From an uncultured Chloroflexota bacterium (GTDB lineage Bacteria; Chloroflexota; Anaerolineae; Aggregatilineales; Phototrophicaceae): DNA of 8,567 nt. This document shows positions 6,284 through 8,567 of this stretch, one piece after another. The stretch is taken from contig CAIVEA010000414.1 in NCBI GenBank assembly GCA_903904765.1, positions 1-8,567 on the forward strand, in the 5' to 3' direction. Made by a program: the position numbers and the translations under genes. The notes below the pieces were generated by a model that did not search any database, was not told the DNA's origin, and saw only the letters and a list, made by a program, of their open reading frames with translations. Positions within the stretch are counted from its first letter, which is position 1; every line of letters starts with the position of its first letter.

Positions 6284-7267
6284 TTACGTACCTGCGCCCG
6301 GTTTCCACATCAGCAGGAATTGCTCGGCATCCACGAACGACCCGTTGACGGCAATTTCCCAGTGGAAGTGCGGCCCGCTGGTGCGCCCGGTATTGCCCAC
6401 CGTCCCCAGCACCTGCCCCTCGCTGATGGTTTGCCCGCGTGTGACGTGAATCTGCGCGAAGTGGCAATAGGTGGAGAACACGCCCCAACCGTGATCTATA
6501 ATCACGATATTGCCGCGAATATCCATGAAACCGGCATAGGCCACCGTGCCGCTGGCGCTAGCGAGGATGGGTTGTCCCAGCGGGGCACGCAAATCCCAGC
6601 CCGTGTGGCGGGTTTCCATCGCCAGATTGAAGTTGCGGAACGCGCCAAAGGGCGAGGTAAGAGTCCCGCCGGGGATGGGCAGTTCAAAGCCTTTGCTATC
6701 CCATAATTGCTGCGGCGTGACCGTGCTGAACACGCTTTCGAGGTGTGCCAGTTCGTTGCGCTCGATTTCGGGATCCACCAGATAGGATTTATCCGGCCCC
6801 AGCGTGACTTCCTGCCGGATGAACTTGCCCACCGTCACATTCACCTGTGTGTTGATCGTTTCGCGGGTGTTGTCGGCGTACCATGTGAACACGTCCAGAC
6901 TGTACTGGCGGGCGCTCTGCTCCATGCTGGGTGCGATGAAGGCGTAGAAGCCATCGCCCTCTACCGCGAAAAACTCGATTAACTCGTTCAGGAAACGCGC
7001 CCTTGCGCCGGCCAAGCCTTCGCCCGTCACGCGCAGTACGCCGGTTGAACCCTGCGGCAGTTCGCTGAAGAACAATTCGAGCGTGGCATGTCCCTGCGTC
7101 AGTGTTTGGACGGGCAGCGGGCGCGGGATGGGAACCGCTGTCACGGGCGCGGCGGGGGTGGGCAGCGGTGCATCCGGGCCACTGTCCTGTGCAGCAACCG
7201 GAACACCCAGTGCCAGCAGCACCAGCATGAAGATATAGCAAAAACGAGTCACCATAGGCCATTTCAT
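6284..7267 (-). CDS. Secreted M23/LytM-family metallopeptidase
   Basis: 327 aa. An N-terminal signal peptide (a few basic residues, hydrophobic segment about 9-22, likely cleavage after VAA at 26) is followed by a proline-rich linker (about 32-55). Next comes a beta-rich N-terminal domain (about 57-180) of the kind often placed before M23 domains, ending in the typical TPQQLWDSKGFELPIPGG lead-in. The M23 domain then has TSPFGAFR, HTGWD (His221, Asp225), DHGWGVFSTYCHF and GPHFHWE (His300, His302). Zinc ligands should be His221, Asp225 and His302, with His269 and/or His300 catalytic, so all key residues are present. The family cleaves peptide cross-links of peptidoglycan, so it likely acts outside the membrane in wall remodelling. 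The frame stays open upstream to 7414, but the ATG at 7267 is preferred because it has a Shine-Dalgarno (7273-7277) and begins the signal peptide directly. Confidence 0.93.
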   Translation of the reverse strand: MKWPMVTRFCYIFMLVLLALGVPVAAQDSGPDAPLPTPAAPVTAVPIPRPLPVQTLTQGHATLELFFSELPQGSTGVLRVTGEGLAGARARFLNELIEFFAVEGDGFYAFIAPSMEQSARQYSLDVFTWYADNTRETINTQVNVTVGKFIRQEVTLGPDKSYLVDPEIERNELAHLESVFSTVTPQQLWDSKGFELPIPGGTLTSPFGAFRNFNLAMETRHTGWDLRAPLGQPILASASGTVAYAGFMDIRGNIVIIDHGWGVFSTYCHFAQIHVTRGQTISEGQVLGTVGNTGRTSGPHFHWEIAVNGSFVDAEQFLLMWKPGAGT

Positions 7268-7272
7268 CCGAA

Positions 7273-7277
7273 CCTTC
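7273..7277 (-). promoter_or_regulatory. Ribosome binding site that sets the M23 peptidase start
   Basis: On the minus strand GAAGG lies 5 nt before the ATG at 7267. This supports that start over the 49-residue longer alternative beginning at 7414, whose extra residues would put a non-signal extension before the signal peptide. Confidence 0.6.
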
Positions 7278-7289
7278 AACAGCGCGGTA

Positions 7290-7318
7290 AGTATCGCACC
7301 GAGTAAAGAGCATTTCAA
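7290..7318 (-). promoter_or_regulatory. Candidate sigma-70-type promoter for the M23 peptidase
   Basis: On the minus strand TTGAAA (7318-7313) is followed after 17 bp by GATACT (7295-7290), matching 5/6 and 4/6 of the consensus. The start would fall near 7283 and leave a short leader that contains the ribosome binding site. This also places the longer 7414 start upstream of the promoter. Confidence 0.45.
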
Positions 7319-7366
7319 GTTGGCAAGAAAACGTCCTATCCACTCCGTTGCTCCGCAGTCCATTGA

Positions 7367-7395
7367 TTGCCAGCGAGGGGCGAGTGCGCTATGCT
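7367..7395 (+). promoter_or_regulatory. Candidate sigma-70-type promoter for the nucleoside hydrolase
   Basis: TTGCCA (7367-7372) and TATGCT (7390-7395) are separated by 17 bp and match 5/6 and 4/6 of the consensus. Transcription would start near 7402, about 40 nt before the ATG at 7444. The promoter lies back to back with the peptidase promoter in the same intergenic region. Confidence 0.45.
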
Positions 7396-7432
7396 CTCTG
7401 AACGTAAATTTCAATGCGGCTGAAAATTCTCC

Positions 7433-7438
7433 GAGGAG
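7433..7438 (+). promoter_or_regulatory. Strong ribosome binding site that sets the nucleoside hydrolase start
   Basis: GAGGAG lies 5 nt before the ATG at 7444. An in-frame ATG at 7414 exists, but it would add ten residues before the conserved first beta strand MRPFIIDTDT, which is where family members normally begin. Confidence 0.75.
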
Positions 7439-7443
7439 TCCTC

Positions 7444-8409
7444 ATGCGCCCTTTCATTATTGATACCGATACCGCCTCTGATGATGCTGTTGCGCTGATT
7501 ATGGCGTTGCGCTGGCCGGGTGTGGATGTGAAAGCGATCACCGTTGTGGCAGGCAACGTCCCCGTCGAACAGGGGACGCGCAACGCGCTGTACACCGTCG
7601 AACTGTGCGGGAGCAACGTGCCGGTGTATAAGGGTGCAGACCGCCCGCTACTGCGTCACTACGAACATGCCCAGTGGTATCACGGCAAAGACGGCCTCGG
7701 CGATCAGGGTTACCCGCCGCCCAAGAGCAGCGCCGCCCCCGGTCATGCGGTGCAGGCTATGATTGACACCATCATGGCGAACCCCGGCATCGTGCTGGTC
7801 ACGCTGGGGCCGCTGACCAATGTGGCGCTGGCAATTCGCCTTGAGCCGCGCATCGTGGAGAATGTCTCGCGCTGCGTGATGATGGGCGGCGCGGGCTGCA
7901 CCGTTGGCAATGTGACCCCGGCTGCCGAATACAACATGTGGGTAGACCCCGAAGCAGCGCAGATCGTGTTCAGTTCCGGCATGAAGTGTGAGATGGCTGG
8001 CTGGGAACTGTGCCGGGGCGATGCCAACATCCGCATGAACGAGATTGACCTCATTAAGAGCTTCGATACGCCGCTGGCGCACTTCTCGGTAGATTGCAAC
8101 GCCACCGCGATTCAGGCCAACTTCATCCAATCGGGTGAACGCGGCATTGCGTTGCCTGACCCGGTAGGCATGGCAATCGCGCTCGATCCCGATGGGGTGA
8201 TTACGCGCATGAGCCAGCATGATGTGGTGGTGGAGACGCAAAGCGAACTCACACGCGGCATGACCGTCGTGGATCAGTTGGGCGTGGGGCGCGACGAACG
8301 CAACAAGGCGCTGTGGGATGTGCTGGCCGCCCCGAACAAAGCGGTGAGCGTAGTCTGGGAGATTGACATTCCACGCTGGAAAGAAATGCTGTACACCGTC
8401 CTGCGCTAG
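7444..8409 (+). CDS. Nucleoside hydrolase (inosine/uridine-preferring family)
   Basis: 321 aa, a usual length for this family, which hydrolyses the N-glycosidic bond of nucleosides to give base and ribose in salvage. The N-terminal calcium-binding signature is FIIDTDTASDDAVAL, with Asp7, Asp9, Asp13 and Asp14 matching the family DxDxxxDD motif; T-A-S replaces the usual P-G-x. VTLGPLTNVALA (about 119-130) and MMGGA followed by GNVTPAAEYNMWVDPEAA (155-172) are further family hallmarks for calcium and ribose contact. The C-terminal calcium Asp is probably Asp239 in LPDPVGMAIALDP. In many characterised members a His precedes this Asp and helps protonate the leaving base; here it is Pro238, so base preference cannot be inferred and the substrate could be unusual. 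There is no signal peptide, so the enzyme is cytoplasmic. It is divergent from the peptidase gene, and no transporter or other salvage gene is adjacent. Confidence 0.93.
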   Translation: MRPFIIDTDTASDDAVALIMALRWPGVDVKAITVVAGNVPVEQGTRNALYTVELCGSNVPVYKGADRPLLRHYEHAQWYHGKDGLGDQGYPPPKSSAAPGHAVQAMIDTIMANPGIVLVTLGPLTNVALAIRLEPRIVENVSRCVMMGGAGCTVGNVTPAAEYNMWVDPEAAQIVFSSGMKCEMAGWELCRGDANIRMNEIDLIKSFDTPLAHFSVDCNATAIQANFIQSGERGIALPDPVGMAIALDPDGVITRMSQHDVVVETQSELTRGMTVVDQLGVGRDERNKALWDVLAAPNKAVSVVWEIDIPRWKEMLYTVLR

Positions 8410-8416
8410 GGATTGA

Positions 8417-8566
8417 CCCTCAGGCGAAGGGTGTAAAAGATGGATTCGTAGGGACACGGCGCGAGCTGTGTCCATTTCCCTCGTAAAAACCAAGTGGACA
8501 CAGCGCGAGCTGTGTCCCTACGCAACCCCGCTTTTGTTTGACTCCCTTCACCCTGAGGGAGAAGGG
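8417..8566. repeat. Outer inverted repeat flanking the palindromic element, with a terminal hairpin
   Basis: CCCTCAGGCGAAGGG (8417-8431) is an imperfect inverted copy of CCCTTCACCCTGAGGG (8544-8559), differing by one indel and one substitution. The right copy extends into its own hairpin: CCCTTC (8544-8549) and GAAGGG (8561-8566) enclose CCC-TGA-GGG, with one A-A mismatch. The arms bracket the compound palindrome, so 8417-8566 reads as nested repeats. It carries no coding sequence and the window ends inside or just after it. It could be a small MITE-like or repeat-mosaic element. Confidence 0.5.
8447..8522. repeat. Compound palindromic element: 28-bp inverted arms, each itself a hairpin with GCGA loop
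   Basis: The arms 8447-8474 and 8495-8522 are inverted copies (25 of 28 match) around a 20-nt centre. The outer part CGTAGGGACAC pairs with GTGTCCCTACG. Each arm is also a hairpin: 8452-8460 pairs with 8465-8473 around GCGA (one G-T wobble in RNA), and GGACACAGC (8496-8504) pairs perfectly with GCTGTGTCC (8509-8517) around GCGA. The sequence can thus fold as one long cruciform or as two short hairpins. It resembles dispersed intergenic palindromes of REP/BIME type. It starts 38 bp after the nucleoside hydrolase stop and might help end transcription, although the T-rich stretch (8532-8539) is too far away for a classical terminator. Confidence 0.75.
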
Positions 8567-8567
8567 C

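Noticed and set aside
8416..8432. Intrinsic terminator directly after the nucleoside hydrolase (ACCCT/AGGGT stem)
   Set aside because: The short 5-bp stem is followed by GTAAAAG rather than a T-run, and it is better explained as the left arm of the outer inverted repeat.
7648..8493. Long open frame of 281 codons on the minus strand opposite the nucleoside hydrolase
   Set aside because: It is antisense to a clearly conserved enzyme, shows no recognisable domain, and runs into the palindromic repeat; it is a GC-driven shadow.
8447..8522. CRISPR-like repeat pair
   Set aside because: There are only two copies, each strongly palindromic, spaced by 22 nt with no further units and no cas genes; it is better explained as a dispersed palindrome.

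Overview
The window looks like a bacterial chromosome segment, most plausibly from Chloroflexota (an Anaerolineae-like lineage). That placement is an inference. It rests on the tandem MalT-like STAND regulators, free-standing receiver proteins, an M23 peptidase with an N-terminal beta-domain, and a dispersed-type GTAGGGACAC/GTGTCCCTAC palindrome. No rRNA, tRNA, transposase or CRISPR array is visible.

Layout: (1) The 3' end of a receiver-domain gene (1-184). (2) A complete single-domain receiver protein (418-822) that is a paralog of the first and has lost its phospho-acceptor Asp; a candidate extended -10 promoter precedes it and a GC-rich hairpin plus T-run follows it. (3) Two tandem same-strand genes (1013-3592 and 3693-6272) for large LuxR/MalT-type STAND ATPase transcription regulators. 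With the start proposed here, both are exactly 859 aa. (4) A convergent M23 metallopeptidase with a signal peptide (complement 6284-7267). (5) A divergent inosine/uridine-preferring-type nucleoside hydrolase (7444-8409), sharing a 176 bp intergenic region with the peptidase that holds a plausible promoter for each direction. (6) A 158 bp tail (8410-8567) made almost entirely of nested inverted repeats.

The left 6.3 kb is the unusual part. It is a doubly duplicated regulatory cluster (receiver, receiver, STAND regulator, STAND regulator) with no histidine kinase in view. The complete receiver cannot be phosphorylated in the usual way. The two STAND regulators share nearly the same DNA-recognition helix and ATPase core but have diverged in the helical-repeat sensor part, and they carry patches of perfect nucleotide identity that suggest gene conversion. 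A reasonable reading, not proven by sequence, is a regulatory module that reads more than one signal and acts on overlapping DNA targets. The right part is ordinary housekeeping or accessory metabolism (cell-wall hydrolysis, nucleoside salvage), apart from the terminal repeat element.
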